From Pleurotus djamor (taxonomy: Eukaryota > Basidiomycota > Agaricomycetes > Agaricales > Pleurotaceae), in the NCBI GenBank assembly GCA_029747585.1, contig JAPEVF010000326.1, positions 1 to 30,457 of the forward strand: 30,457 bases of DNA, read 5' to 3'. The stretch's first letter is position 1, and each line of letters starts with the position of its first letter. The notes under the pieces were generated by a model. It made no database searches and had not been told where the DNA came from. It was given only the letters and a program-made list of their open reading frames with translations. This document shows, piece after piece, positions 1-9,935 of this stretch. A program made the translations under genes and the position numbers.

Positions 1-429
1 CTCGAACCAAGGAGGGAAATGGGTGGACGGAGTATTGCCTTGGCAAGGGTCTCGCTCGAATTGGTTTATCAGATATGATCGGAAAGCGGATCGAGACCCT
101 CGGCATCCGACACGTCAGCTCTAGGCGAGCCTTCTGACGGAGTAAATTCAGCACGAACGAGCAGCTTGCGCTCGCGATCGGCATCCTCGCCTGTTTTGCA
201 CAGTGGTCGGTCAAGAGTTGGCTCGAGGTTGTTATGCGAAGGTCTGAGAAGGGGTGGTCACAGAGCCCATCGTTCAAGTTTAAATTAAGCGTACATGTTA
301 TCAGTGAGTAGGCAAGATATTTGAATACTGGACGAACTGTCTGCATCCATATCCAGAGCACGTTTTCGCAGTGGCGATAAAACCAGCAGAGTACGGAGCC
401 AATCACCGCGCATCGCCTGCAAGCGTCGA
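1..429. other. unassigned left edge
   Basis: No gene could be supported here. Short open frames on the + strand could be the 3' end of a gene lying off the left edge, but none shows a recognisable motif. The right end is probably the 3' untranslated region of the gene that stops at 430. Confidence 0.3.
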
Positions 430-2305
430 TTACGGGGTAGCTGGGGGAGATGAAACAGCAGTAGGGGTATTCGCAGGTAGAGCCTGAATCCTCTCCAGCT
501 CCTTGTCCCCGATAACCTCCTTCAAGATATTTTCAATCTCTGTAGCGTTCGTATGCCAGGCCATGTTGGGGCCAACACCAGTTGCAAACCGTCTGAGAGC
601 GGGGACCTTTCCGGATATCGCACGTTTCATCGCGTACAGTACGTCTTGACCAGGAACGAGAGGGGGGGTCACGTATTCGCGTCATATGACGGTAGACGTC
701 TCTGGCAAGGAAGGCATTCCGGCGGGTATGGAGAGCGTATTGGAAGAGCTCTATATATTGGGTGGCCTCGAGGGGAGGGAGCATGGGCGGTAAGTGCGAA
801 AGAACGATGGGGGCAGGAGGGAGTACATCTGAGCTCGAGTCTGATTGAGGCGAAGGATTGCGTTTTTCGTGTATATTCAAACACTGCGGATTGGATGCCG
901 GGGTGGTTGGTTCTTCCGGCTCTGGTCTAACCCGAATGGAGGGGAGAGGATGTGGGGGCTCCCGTGGTCGAGAAGGTAGACTGGTCATCAACCCTTCAAG
1001 GATCTTGTCTGCCTCAATCTTGATATTTGGCACCTTGCGAGGCTGCCGCTCCTCGGATTTGCCCCCTTTGAGTCGTTTCGTAGTCCAAACGATGTGTTCT
1101 CTCAAATTCCAGTGGGCGGGAAGATCAGATACGGCTCGTATGATACGCCCGACACTCGAGAAAGGGTACAGCCTCCGTTCGAGGAGACTGAGAAGGACCA
1201 TGAATGGTTGGAGGATGGACATAATTGTTGCCTTCGACGGAGGAGTTGGGTTGGTGCGGAATGCATCGTTCAACGGAATTATACACTTGGCGAGTAGCGC
1301 GGGAGTTGGCTCAAGATAAGAGACTGAGAGCTGTTGATAAAGCTGATATAGCTCCGACTGGACCACTTGCGAGTGGGTAGCCAGACGGTCTCCGAAGATA
1401 ATCCAATATGTATTGGGATCCGAGGACTGGGGTGGCACTGAAGCAAAAAACGAATGCAATGCGTTCCATACCCTCCAGTCCTTCAACAGCGACTCCACTA
1501 CCAACGTCGCTTCAAGGTAAGACTTGTGTGCCACAAGTGTGTTGATGAGTCGGATATACATCCACATTTCCCGCTTGACGCCATGTTTACGAGCGATCAT
1601 GAGAAGGATGAGAGCATGACGACAGTATTTGTTGTGTATTTTATCTGGGTCAAGCTCTAGGACGGTTTCGTTGGGGGCAGACCAAGAGTCGTTGTCCGTC
1701 TGGGGTGCTTTGGTGATTTTTCGTGCTTGATTCAGAAGGCCCCGCATCACTGCTGAGAAGGTGGCGTGCTTGACATTCGTGCCGTCCTCGATCAACGAAC
1801 GTATCTGCTTCGCCGCTCTAGTGGGTTTCTGCGACCGAACCAATCCGTGGATTAAAGCGTGCCCAGGAAGTCGTGAAGGGATGATACGAGTGCCCGCATC
1901 GTCTGGTGAAAGGTAGATGGAGTCAATCGGTCGATGCGCCAGTCGTAGCGTCCTCACTCGGCTTTCAGCTTTGGCCGACTCCCTCATCCGAAGACACCTC
2001 CGAACCTCTCGTGTGGCGTCTCTCGATAACTTTAGTGTCGCTTGCCTAGCCAAAAGAGCGTCAGATTGATGTAGCTTCGTGTATTTGTCCCGTTGGAGCA
2101 TCCCTTTCAGATATGGCATTGCTGCTGGGCGAATTTTGCCGCCGCTAGCGAACGACATAGAAGGTAGACAACATCTCATATGTCGTGTTTTGGGGTTTCT
2201 CAAGTCCCCAAGTTGCAGTCCTAAGCCTCTTTCAGTATTGAGCGCATGAGAGGAACAAAAAGCAACTGACTGGACGGTGGGTAACGATGGACAAGTAATG
2301 GCCAC
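430..2305 (-). CDS. PPR/TPR-like putative mitochondrial protein, with a one-base frameshift
   Basis: Intronless frame running from an ATG at 2305, about 624 aa once a frameshift is allowed for. The N-terminus is rich in Arg, Ser and Thr and poor in acidic residues, as in a mitochondrial presequence. Amphipathic helix pairs resembling pentatricopeptide repeats occur in the first half (around RAAKQIRSLIEDG and MWMYIRLINTLVAHK) and near the C-terminus (EATQYIELFQYALHTRR). A proline-rich linker lies between them. The frame breaks in a run of seven G at 662-668; with six, the protein continues directly into LVPGQDVLYAMK and on to a stop at 430. No splice pair restores the frame, so a sequencing or assembly error is likely, although a real mutation is possible. 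The PPR assignment comes from helix pattern only and the specific function is unknown. It shares a divergent promoter with RCE1. Confidence 0.6.
662..668 (-). other. probable homopolymer frameshift (G7)
   Basis: Upstream coding ends in frame with RIRDPP; one base fewer in this run joins it to the next open frame, which carries sensible sequence (ALRRFATGVGPNMAWHT) to the stop at 430. The most likely cause is a one-base insertion error in the assembly. Confidence 0.55.
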
Positions 2306-2510
2306 TGAGCTTCAACTGCACTCAATGAGACACAGTCACCCAAGGCAATCCCTTTCTATCACGTGATAGCCCCTACAATGTTCGGAATCGTGTTCACGTC
2401 CGCCACGGCGTTCAGCCCTGTTGTTCATGCACAAAGTTTCTTTGTTCTCCAGGGCCATATAAAACACGGAATCCAAGGATAACCTTCATTACTACTTCGC
2501 TCTTTTCACC
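2306..2510. promoter_or_regulatory. divergent promoter with E-box palindrome and TATA box
   Basis: Only 205 bp separate the two start codons. The segment holds a perfect 14-bp palindrome, CTATCACGTGATAG (2356-2369), centred on the E-box core CACGTG. It also holds TATAAAA (2458-2464), 47 bp upstream of the RCE1 ATG on the + strand. The palindrome could serve both genes. Basic helix-loop-helix factors bind CACGTG in fungi; binding here is inferred. Confidence 0.5.
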
Positions 2511-3698
2511 ATGACCTTGGTTTTCCGATTGCCACCGTTGTCGACCACAGAAGCTCTTTTGCTCACCGTTACATTCGGACTCACATATGTTGGCTCTCTA
2601 TATATCTCCAAGCACGCTAGGCTTTCTTTCGCATCGAATGCGAGACCCCCTCGTAGAGCTGGCGAGGAACGGAGGAAGCAGGATAACGAACGCTGGAGAG
2701 ACGATCCAGACGTCATTCGCGCTAGATTGGTGGCCGTGACGATCGCCAGCCTGTGTAATTGTGCTTTAATCTTTGCTGCACTTTACCGTCATATTGGCGC
2801 GTCGAAAGAAGTGAGTTTTCGCCTTCGTGCTCTGTGGATCGGTTTGACGGTGCAAACAGAATGTCTTACCCGCGTTAAACGCCACTCTCGTTCGACTTGG
2901 ATTCTCATTACCTTCCTTGAACCTGGACAATGTATTTCCACACCTAATCGCTCCTCTTCTTTTCCTTGGACCCCTCTACGCCGTGTTTCTGGATTTCACC
3001 CAGCCGTATTACCGCACCTCCACGTTCAAAGACCTCTTGTTCTCGTGGCAAGGCCTACGAAATTATGTTGTGGCCCCGATCACGGAGGAGCTTGTTTTTA
3101 GGGCATGCGTATTGACCGCGCTTCATCTTGCTGGTGCTACAACTTCCCGAATGATCATGCTCGCCCCGTTGTCCTTTGGTGTTGGTGAGTCACTTTTCCA
3201 TGCGATCGGCTTCACTTGCTAAGGTACCATTAGCTCATTTGCATCACGCGTGGGATACGTACAATCGCTATGGACGAACGCGTGAAGCCGCCAACCGCGC
3301 AATCATCATGACAGGTAAAGTCTTCGGTACCTATATTTAGCATCTCCACCGCTAACCACCCCACCAAGTATTTCAACTCTCATACACGACGTTGTTCGGC
3401 TCTTTCGCATCTTACCTCTTCCTGCGTACTGGGTCTATCTTCCCCCCTATATCTGCTCACATCTTCTGCAACATAATGGGTATCCCACAAATATCCTACG
3501 AAGTCCAGAAATATCCAAAACACAAACGCCGTAAGCGCACATCCCTTCCTTATTTTGTCTCGACACTCACACCCCACTGCCCTAGTGATCTACCTTGCCT
3601 ACATCACGGGTATTCTTGGATTTGCACTGAAACTGGAACCGTGGACACGCCTTCCCAGCAGCCTGTACTGGAAAGTAGGCGGTGTAGAGCTGTATTGA
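2511..3698 (+). CDS. RCE1: CAAX prenyl protease 2 (type II CAAX endopeptidase)
   Basis: Integral ER-membrane protease that removes the -AAX tripeptide from prenylated CAAX proteins such as Ras and fungal pheromones. Five exons (2511-2810, 2860-3184, 3234-3314, 3369-3530, 3586-3698), with introns of 49, 49, 54 and 55 nt, give 326 aa with no frame break, close to the usual length of the family. Family signatures are present in order: EELVFR (E176, E177, R181); the His-rich HLHHAWDTYNRYG motif (first His 210); and HIFCNIMG (H266, N270). These match the Glu, His, His and Asn active-site residues of the ABI/CAAX protease family. Several hydrophobic segments agree with a multi-pass membrane protein. 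The ATG at 2511 is the first in frame and follows a TATA box. Confidence 0.93.
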
Positions 3699-4060
3699 GT
3701 ATTCTTGTCTAGGGGGATTTATGCGGGCATCAGATCTCAGGGCGCGGTGCGTTGACATCGGTGGGTCCAGTGTCATCTCAGACCTTGTATATGTAGTGAG
3801 TGAGTCGCGATATAGAGCATAGCCTCGCTGATCTCGTATGTTGTTTTGTCATCCTTTGATGGACCGATTCGTCGACTTGAGCCTTTGACCTCCCATGGTT
3901 GTCACGTAAACCTTTGTTCTTTTGGCACTCTGAATGACGCCGAATCAAAGAAGAGCCCACCGCCTCTGACTGAAGCGCTGAAGGTTCTCAACTATAAAGG
4001 CTCATGCTTTTCAAGGTAAGAACCCCAGTCTTTTACAGGTTTTCCACCAAGAATTGCACG
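3699..4060. other. intergenic, RCE1 3' region and next promoter
   Basis: No coding sequence supported. Contains the RCE1 3' untranslated region and presumably the promoter of the small gene at 4061. An upstream ATG at 4004 opens the same frame as that gene, so a longer N-terminus is possible. Confidence 0.4.
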
Positions 4061-4491
4061 ATGACACACTCAACCGAAGAAAACCACAACGACAAGGCTC
4101 CAGGTTATCACTATCACGGCGACTACTTCGCCCAGTCGCAACTCGGCGGTAATGCTGGAGGCAAGAATAACACAAACACCATCTACAATGGCAACGAGGG
4201 TAGGCTTCCATCTTCTGCCATGATCAACCCTACTCATGGTCTGTACCGATAGATGATCTCCTCGTGGTGGTGAAGAGGCTTGAAGCGCAGCTCCAAGCGA
4301 ACGCATTCAAAGGCCATGACATTTGGGGTGCTATCGGCCAAGTTTCGGAGACGAAAGAAAAGTGTAGTGATCTGCTGAAGCGTTGCACGTATATCGAAGC
4401 GCAATTAAAAGCCAAAGGTTTGCTCCTTTCACCCATGAAATGTTCATTCTCATTGAAACACACGCTCGCAGTCGGCATCTCTCACAAGTAA
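4061..4491 (+). CDS. small hydrophilic protein of unknown function
   Basis: Not recognised. Exon 1 (4061-4199) encodes a polar Gly/Asn/His-rich N-terminus (YHYHGDYFAQSQLGGNAGG). A 53-nt intron (4200-4252) leads to an exon rich in heptad-like hydrophobic residues (VVVKRLEAQLQANAF, then SETKEKCSDLLKRC), suggesting a short coiled coil. A second possible intron (4418-4471, gtttgc...cgcag) has 54 nt, a multiple of three, and no stop, so splicing and retention both end at the same TAA. The protein is 107 aa if the intron is retained or 89 aa if it is removed. Consistent splice phases support a real gene, but no family is evident. Confidence 0.5.
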
Positions 4492-4982
4492 TACAAGTTC
4501 TTTATTCGATCTTCCTCTTCCTCTAAGTCAGAGTTTGCTCAGAGTCGTCGTTTAGCTTCCCGTTCATTGTGTATTCCACCAGTTATTGCAGTGTATTCTA
4601 CAAGTTTTTGTAACCAATACAATAGTACCTCAGTGCTTCATCGTCTCCAGTCTGGGAACCTACCAAAGCCAGGTCAATGTACATGGCTTGCTTGCTTCCA
4701 CATTCTCAGGGGGTCGAAGGGCTTTCAGGAGTTTAGGAGCTACGGTGATGGTATCATCCAGATGATCGGGGAAGAAGAAGCGAATACTTTGGTAGCATGT
4801 ACTGTAGAAATACTATATAGTATCTATGGATAAGATAAATGTGGGAGCGTGATGTAATCTGAGTAAATACAAGTAAATGTCTTGTACATTAAAAGCGCCA
4901 GAAGAGATCACCCCTACTAATCTCTTCGGCAGTGAAGATCCTAAGACTGGATTACAGAGGCGCGGCCTACTTGTGGCAAGTC
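4492..4982. other. unassigned intergenic sequence
   Basis: An open frame on the + strand at 4567-4833 has no motif, no intron signals and unremarkable composition. The segment is probably the 3' regions of the flanking genes. Nothing else seen. Confidence 0.3.
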
Positions 4983-5923
4983 TTACTTTAGGTGATAGAT
5001 TCGCAGGTCACCGTCTTGTACCCGTTTCGAATGAGGTATGGCCCTTTCCAAGCTGTCCAAATCATGGTCGTGTAGGGGCTGCCTTGTGACGCCTCCAACG
5101 GATATGTCCTCAAGGTTATCGGAGGGTAGCCACGTCTTGAACCAGCGTTTAGCGGCTGGGATGGACTTCTGCTTTGGGCTGAGTGCGAAAGGAGGGAGGA
5201 CAATATGTTTGACGTCTTGATACCGTCGAATTCGAGGGACTGTTGCGAGAAAGTCAAAGATTTCATGAGAAGAGACTTCCAGCGTTTCTAGACTCTGAAG
5301 ATGATTCAAAGGAAGGTTGGAATCGAGGAGGCGGATCGCGTTGAAAGTTAGAGTGTGCTCGTCGTTTTTCGAAGAGAAAGCGGCGTTGCAGCGGCGAGGC
5401 AAGCCGCTGAACAACGCTTTGTAAAGAGCGGCTCGAGTGGTCTGGAGAAAATGTTGTTGGATGTCATTGATTCTAGTCAAAATGTTGGGCGTATCAGGCA
5501 GGCCAACGGTGAGGTCATGTAGTCATCAGTAAAACGGTCCGACCTTTACGTCAACTTTGGAGCTTTGATGGCGGCTTGGGCTTTGGGACCAAGCTTTCGG
5601 CTGGCTTTCGAGACGCCCCGATGGCTTTTCTACGGCTTGAGAACTTGGACATACATAGAGTCAGCTTCTGTTTGACTTCCATGGAATGAACCAACTTTTG
5701 GGTTGCTTCTGGGTCCAATGAAGACGTTCTTAACCCACTAGTACTGACGATGCTCACCCAGGAAACTGAAACTGTGATTGACCACAATGCGTTGTCGTGG
5801 AATTTTCGCACTGTCCGAGGACTCTGCTCCCCCGAGGAGTCTATTCTCCGAGGACATGAAAACTGCTCTGACCGTGGGACATAATTCTACTGACTGTGGG
5901 AAATGAAACTCCCAGGGCTTCAT
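4983..5923 (-). pseudogene. F-box/LRR-like gene remnant
   Basis: The 4983-5480 frame encodes about 165 aa with leucine-rich character (NHLQSLETLEVSSHEIF, DVKHIVLPPFALSP, WLPSDNLEDISVGG), like the C-terminal parts of Agaricomycete F-box/LRR proteins, and ends in a normal stop. Coding character extends a little upstream (LPDTPNILTRINDI). Further upstream, frames at 5551-5811 and 5738-5923 include KFHDNALWSITVSV, resembling the residues after an F-box, but no set of splice sites I could find joins them. A decayed gene or an unresolved multi-exon gene are both possible. The F-box itself is not visible, so the family call is tentative. Confidence 0.3.
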
Positions 5924-6535
5924 CCGAAAGGAACGTACATAAATTCCTCGCGACCTCCCTCTTTATCGCCGCGATCTCCTCACTCTCTTCCATCACCCAG
6001 TATCGTCGATTCCTCAGTATGCGCATCTTCTCTGTGTCTATATCCGCTTTGATAAGTCCTTATTCCATCTATGTATCTGCGCGGACTCTCTAGGCGGAAT
6101 CAAGACTCGTCCAATTCACCCAGCTGCCCCAGCAGAATGGGAGATGTCCAACACCGCCGCCCGCTTGAGTCTTGACTGTCAGGCGGCCAGGCCTCAGGCC
6201 TCAGGGATCGGAGGTTTGAAGCGTATCGATGGTGCTGATGGGTACAATGACTCGGGTTGGGATTATAGTAAGATCATATTGATGATATGAATATCCACTC
6301 TCATCGTCCTGACATTGAACTTCATCTGATCTTCCCACCTTGGTTGTTGCCCACTGGATGAACTGGCCTGGCGCTCATTCAGTTTGACACTGTGATCCCC
6401 TACCCCCCGTTCCCCTACGCGCAACGCTGACAACACGACTGGCCCACTCAATACCTTGGCCTGAATTTTAGCTGACGTGATAGATCCGAACAACGCGTTA
6501 AACCGCTCTAGATCCTGCGATGCTTCAGGAAATCG

Positions 6536-6924
6536 ATGGCTGAGCTTGACACCAAGGGTACAACACACACATGTCCCCAGTGCTAACTTGTCTTAGACTC
6601 TGTTCGCTCCCACGGAACCACGCCGCTGTCGCACCCGAGCCCCACTGATTTGCAAGTAACGTCCTTCGCATCTTTACCCCTTCAAGCCGACACCAGAATC
6701 ATCTATTGTCGTCGTTGCAAGGCTCCGTCGATGGACATGACCCCTCATGACCCCCGCGATACGTTAAGAAGTCGCGTGGACATGTACATGACTGTAACCA
6801 CCGGTAAGGCATCCAGCATCTGCCATTCAAGTCCAACCTCCTACGGCGTTTTGTGTTGATGCTCCCATGTCATCCTATTTCACGAGAGTACTTACCCGCA
6901 GCGATGTCCATACGTGACTTCTAG
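6536..6924 (+). CDS. tentative small four-exon gene
   Basis: Exons 6536-6557, 6597-6655, 6722-6803 and 6902-6924 join in frame to 61 codons. Introns carry gtacaa, gtaacg and gtaagg donors and AG acceptors, and the first has a good branch-like gctaac. The product is Thr/Ser/Pro-rich with no recognised domain. The first intron would be only 39 nt, shorter than any other intron in the window, so this model may be chance. Confidence 0.15.
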
Positions 6925-7052
6925 TCCCACCTTCCGTCCTCTAGATCTCTCGCTCTTGTCTTCCTGGCTGCTCCGATAGTGAATATGTAATTAGATACTC
7001 TACTTATTCAACATAAATCTATATCTTTTCTTGCCTTTTTGCGTGCTTTCTG

Positions 7053-7227
7053 AGTGCTTTCCAAGGAGATTTCTCGTGCTTTCGTTACTTTGTAATGATC
7101 TTTCAAATGCCTTTCGCAAGCTACCAGTGCTTTCCAAGGCCTTCGGGAGGCGAAAGACCTACCTTTTGAAGCATCCGCGGCTTCTGTCCTTTCGTGGCTT
7201 TAAAAGCCCTGAAAGCCCTGAAAGCCC
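7053..7227. repeat. short direct repeats, GCTTTC/AAAGCCC patch
   Basis: A 14-nt exact repeat (AGTGCTTTCCAAGG) occurs at 7053-7066 and 7126-7139. AAAGCCCTG occurs at 7203-7211 and 7212-7220, followed by AAAGCCC at 7221-7227. Further GTGCTTTC words lie between. The patch abuts the 3' end of the decayed F-box gene. Its origin is unknown. Confidence 0.5.
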
Positions 7228-7903
7228 ATTTTTCCGTTTTACTGATGTAGATTGGGGGTCTCAACGTGGTTGAACATATACAGTATGCTCAATGATTGAC
7301 GGGTGAGGTCGCTGAGATTGATCGAACGCAAGTTAGGAAAATGAACGGTTGGAGCGTGCTCTGGGCTAGTCACGAAGTGTTAGTTAAGACAAATGGACAA
7401 GGACTCGAGAGCCGCAAGAGGCTTGATGAACTCCAAGATAACCTTCAACGAAATGGGAATAGGCACACTGCTAGTGGAGGAATGGATGCCCCAGCCTCGG
7501 GAGAGAGTAAGACTGCGAACACCGAGAATCCAGGTGGGGTTCTGTGTGATCGAGCCTTGTGCCAAGTCAAAGGATCGGAGGTGCGGCGCATCACCGCCCA
7601 GAAAGTTGTTGGGGATGGAAAGGTTATGACCATGCAGGGACAGGGCCGAAAGACGAGGTGTAGGTATGTGAAGTCGAGAAATGAAGTCATTGGTGCCGTT
7701 AGAAATGCTCAGTCCGCTTATACGCTCAGGAGAGTTGAGAAGCGTATCTAGGAAGGGTTCTATAGGCTTGTCGCATCGGATTTCCATGATGAGAGGTACA
7801 TACATTTCCAGAATGGCTAACGAAGTGTTCGAGCCATGCACCATGAACACCCTGCAAGTTGTTCCACAGAAAGGGGTCACTGAACGCGGCTAATCGCCAC
7901 TGT

Positions 7904-7909
7904 CGGCAG
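7904..7909. repeat. target-site duplication, left copy
   Basis: CGGCAG directly beside the left repeat; the same six bases follow the right repeat at 9700-9705. Collapsing the pair gives an uninterrupted F-box gene reading frame (VTHVCRQWRLAAF). Confidence 0.8.
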
Positions 7910-8293
7910 TATGGAAAGCCGGAAGGGCCTGCTCACTTAGCCGATGGTCCGATCAAAAACGTGGCGTTAACATTGCACAAACAAACAAATTAATCGTTAA
8001 TTACCTTAAGCGGACTTTCAATTTATGAGTTATCATGCGATTTGTCTATTGACTATGGGAAATGGTTACTGACCGTGGGAATACATCAATCTGTAATGGT
8101 CACAAATAACTCGTTACTAGCACTTCCGACAAGAGTCTGAATTTCACGACCTGGACAGCCAAGTTTTTTATCGATTCACCTCCAATCCCCAGCCCTTCCC
8201 GTTACCTTCATGTGGCCGTTGAAGCAAGCTCAGGTCAAACTCGATTCCGATTCCCACAAAAGGGGCGATAGGGGATAGGAGTGGAGGGAGGTC
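7910..8293 (+). repeat. left terminal inverted repeat (384 bp)
   Basis: Reverse complement of 9316-9699 without a mismatch that I could find. It contains two copies of a TGACYRTGGGAA word about 20 nt apart (around 8049-8084), possible transposase-binding sites. Confidence 0.85.
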
Positions 8294-9315
8294 GGTCGTT
8301 GTCGAGGCTTCACGCGTCTTCCGCCATCTTTCCCAGACCTCAAACCCTTCTCTTCCTCACAGAATACTCCGAAGAATGTGTGCTGCGTATAACAGCTTGT
8401 GTCGATGCTGAAAAACTAGGATTAAGTCAATGATTTGGTCATTTCAACGTGTCATCAACTCGCTGCGTCAAAGTATTTGCACCGAACTTCAAGAGATGTA
8501 CCCCGGTCTGTTTAAACTTAATCCAGGCTGTCTGAGTAACGTACAAGCAGGCCTATCTACTTTCCATGATTGTATTGATTCGCTGAACTCCCTCAGTTCA
8601 AATTCTTGGCATCGGTTGCAGAGGAAAACGTCTTCAACTTGTTGATATTACAGTCAGCATCTTGTCAGTATATCAGTGGATGAACTCGCAGTATACCTCT
8701 AAGGCTTGAGCACCCTTAGCCTACCGGACTGAGGAGGTGAGTCGACTCAAGTGTAACTTTAAGGTCTCCAAAAGGAAATCAAGCTTTGTCAGAGATTCAG
8801 ATGGCATGGTGACGTGGACATAGCAAGATTCTGCCAGCGTATAAGATAGTACCGGACTGGCAGTTTTTGAAATTTCGAGGCCGAATGTGAGCTTCGGGTA
8901 TTTTGAGAAGAAGAGCTTTATGTACTGTCCGTGCCCCGGTGCGCAGACATTCAAGTTTTCTTGCCTTGACAAAAAAAAGTTTGTGATGACACTCTGGTCA
9001 GTGGTCAGGCGCCTCACGCGACACGTTACAAAGTAGCCTGGTAAACACAAGTCGTTATATATGTTACAAAGCGCTTTTAACGACGCAACTGGTGACCCGC
9101 TACGAATTGGCGCCCCTTCCGTCTCCGTTTCACCAAACTTGAAGCCACAACTCAGATATTCGGCCCCAGTCAACTGTATTCCAAGGGTAGATCACTATAC
9201 CAGCACAAATGATCAAGTGCAAGGCAAGTCACCCCATCTACTATCATAAACTCCCTTTCATAACCACTCCTTACTATTACCTGTCCCACTCACAACGCGT
9301 CCGCTTTGACGGACA

Positions 9316-9699
9316 GACCTCCCTCCACTCCTATCCCCTATCGCCCCTTTTGTGGGAATCGGAATCGAGTTTGACCTGAGCTTGCTTCAACGGCCACATG
9401 AAGGTAACGGGAAGGGCTGGGGATTGGAGGTGAATCGATAAAAAACTTGGCTGTCCAGGTCGTGAAATTCAGACTCTTGTCGGAAGTGCTAGTAACGAGT
9501 TATTTGTGACCATTACAGATTGATGTATTCCCACGGTCAGTAACCATTTCCCATAGTCAATAGACAAATCGCATGATAACTCATAAATTGAAAGTCCGCT
9601 TAAGGTAATTAACGATTAATTTGTTTGTTTGTGCAATGTTAACGCCACGTTTTTGATCGGACCATCGGCTAAGTGAGCAGGCCCTTCCGGCTTTCCATA
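9316..9699 (-). repeat. right terminal inverted repeat (384 bp)
   Basis: Matches the left repeat in inverted orientation. Similarity stops abruptly after GGAGGTC on both sides, so both arms have the same length. Confidence 0.85.
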
Positions 9700-9705
9700 C
9701 GGCAG
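9700..9705. repeat. target-site duplication, right copy
   Basis: CGGCAG directly after the right terminal repeat, duplicating 7904-7909. Confidence 0.8.
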
Positions 9706-9935
9706 ACATGGGTCACAGGTATCCGAAACTCGATGGCATGAGTTTCCAACTTCTTGTAACCGTAGCGTTCTCTGGCCAAGATGCGAAAAATCATTGCCAG
9801 AATTTCCCGAGGGATCTTCCTGGTGGAACAGTAGGCATGGTTCCGTTCTTCGCAGAGAAGGCGCATTGTAGTGAAGGCGGCGTTAATTTTTACCGCGAAC
9901 TCCTTCTCAGTCAATAAAACCGCCGGCGACGCCAT

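Larger units (their letters stand above)
5924..7238. other. mostly unassigned region with a GCTTTC-rich repeat patch
   Basis: No confident gene apart from the tentative four-exon model at 6536-6924. The right end, 7021-7230, is unusually rich in GCTTTC/GAAAGC words, with a 14-nt direct repeat AGTGCTTTCCAAGG at 7053-7066 and 7126-7139 and a triplicated AAAGCCC unit at 7203-7227. Confidence 0.35.
7910..9699. mobile_element. non-autonomous DNA transposon with 384-bp terminal inverted repeats
   Basis: The 1,790-bp element is bounded by long inverted repeats (7910-8293 and 9316-9699) that begin TATGGAAAGCCGGAAGG and read as identical along their length. Flanks carry CGGCAG at 7904-7909 and 9700-9705, a 6-bp target duplication. 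If the first G is counted in the repeat, the duplication is GGCA (4 bp). The 1,022-bp interior has no transposase-like frame. It has an open frame of about 150 aa at 8721-9173 (-) with no recognised motif and a short one at 8430-8645 (+). Identical repeats imply recent insertion or recent repeat homogenisation. Long repeats recall MULE or foldback elements, but a 9-bp duplication is absent, so no superfamily is assigned. Confidence 0.85.
7239..9935 (-). pseudogene. F-box/LRR gene split by an inverted-repeat element
   Basis: The 5' part (ATG at 9935) encodes an N-terminal helix and an F-box: IPREILAMIFRILARERYG, then IPVTHVCR. It breaks inside the inserted element at 7910-9699. Past the element the same strand continues in frame as QWRLAAFSDPFLWNNLQG, the usual continuation after an F-box, so removing the element plus one target duplication restores coding. 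Two further lesions follow. A tandem TACA-TACA (7797-7804) shifts the frame between HSGN and VPLIMEIRCDKP, and an in-frame TAA (7380-7382) precedes clear LRR-like sequence (FPNLRSINLSDLTRQS) that ends at 7239. F-box proteins recruit substrates to SCF ubiquitin ligases; this copy should not make a full protein. Confidence 0.75.

Noticed and set aside
560..668. Intron to explain the frame change in the PPR-like gene
   Set aside because: Every GT-AG pair tested either gives the wrong phase or is under 30 nt; a one-base error in the G7 run is simpler.
7762..7800. Short intron beginning gtatgt in the F-box gene as an alternative to the TACA duplication
   Set aside because: It would be only about 37 nt, shorter than confirmed introns here, and would remove the conserved-looking VPLIMEIRCDKP.
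7296..7893. Several + strand frames of 70-151 codons
   Set aside because: They are antisense shadows of the LRR part of the F-box gene.
7904..9705. Mutator-like 9-bp or hAT-like 8-bp target duplication
   Set aside because: Flanking identity extends only six bases (CGGCAG) beside the repeats; longer matches are absent, so neither superfamily is assigned from the duplication.
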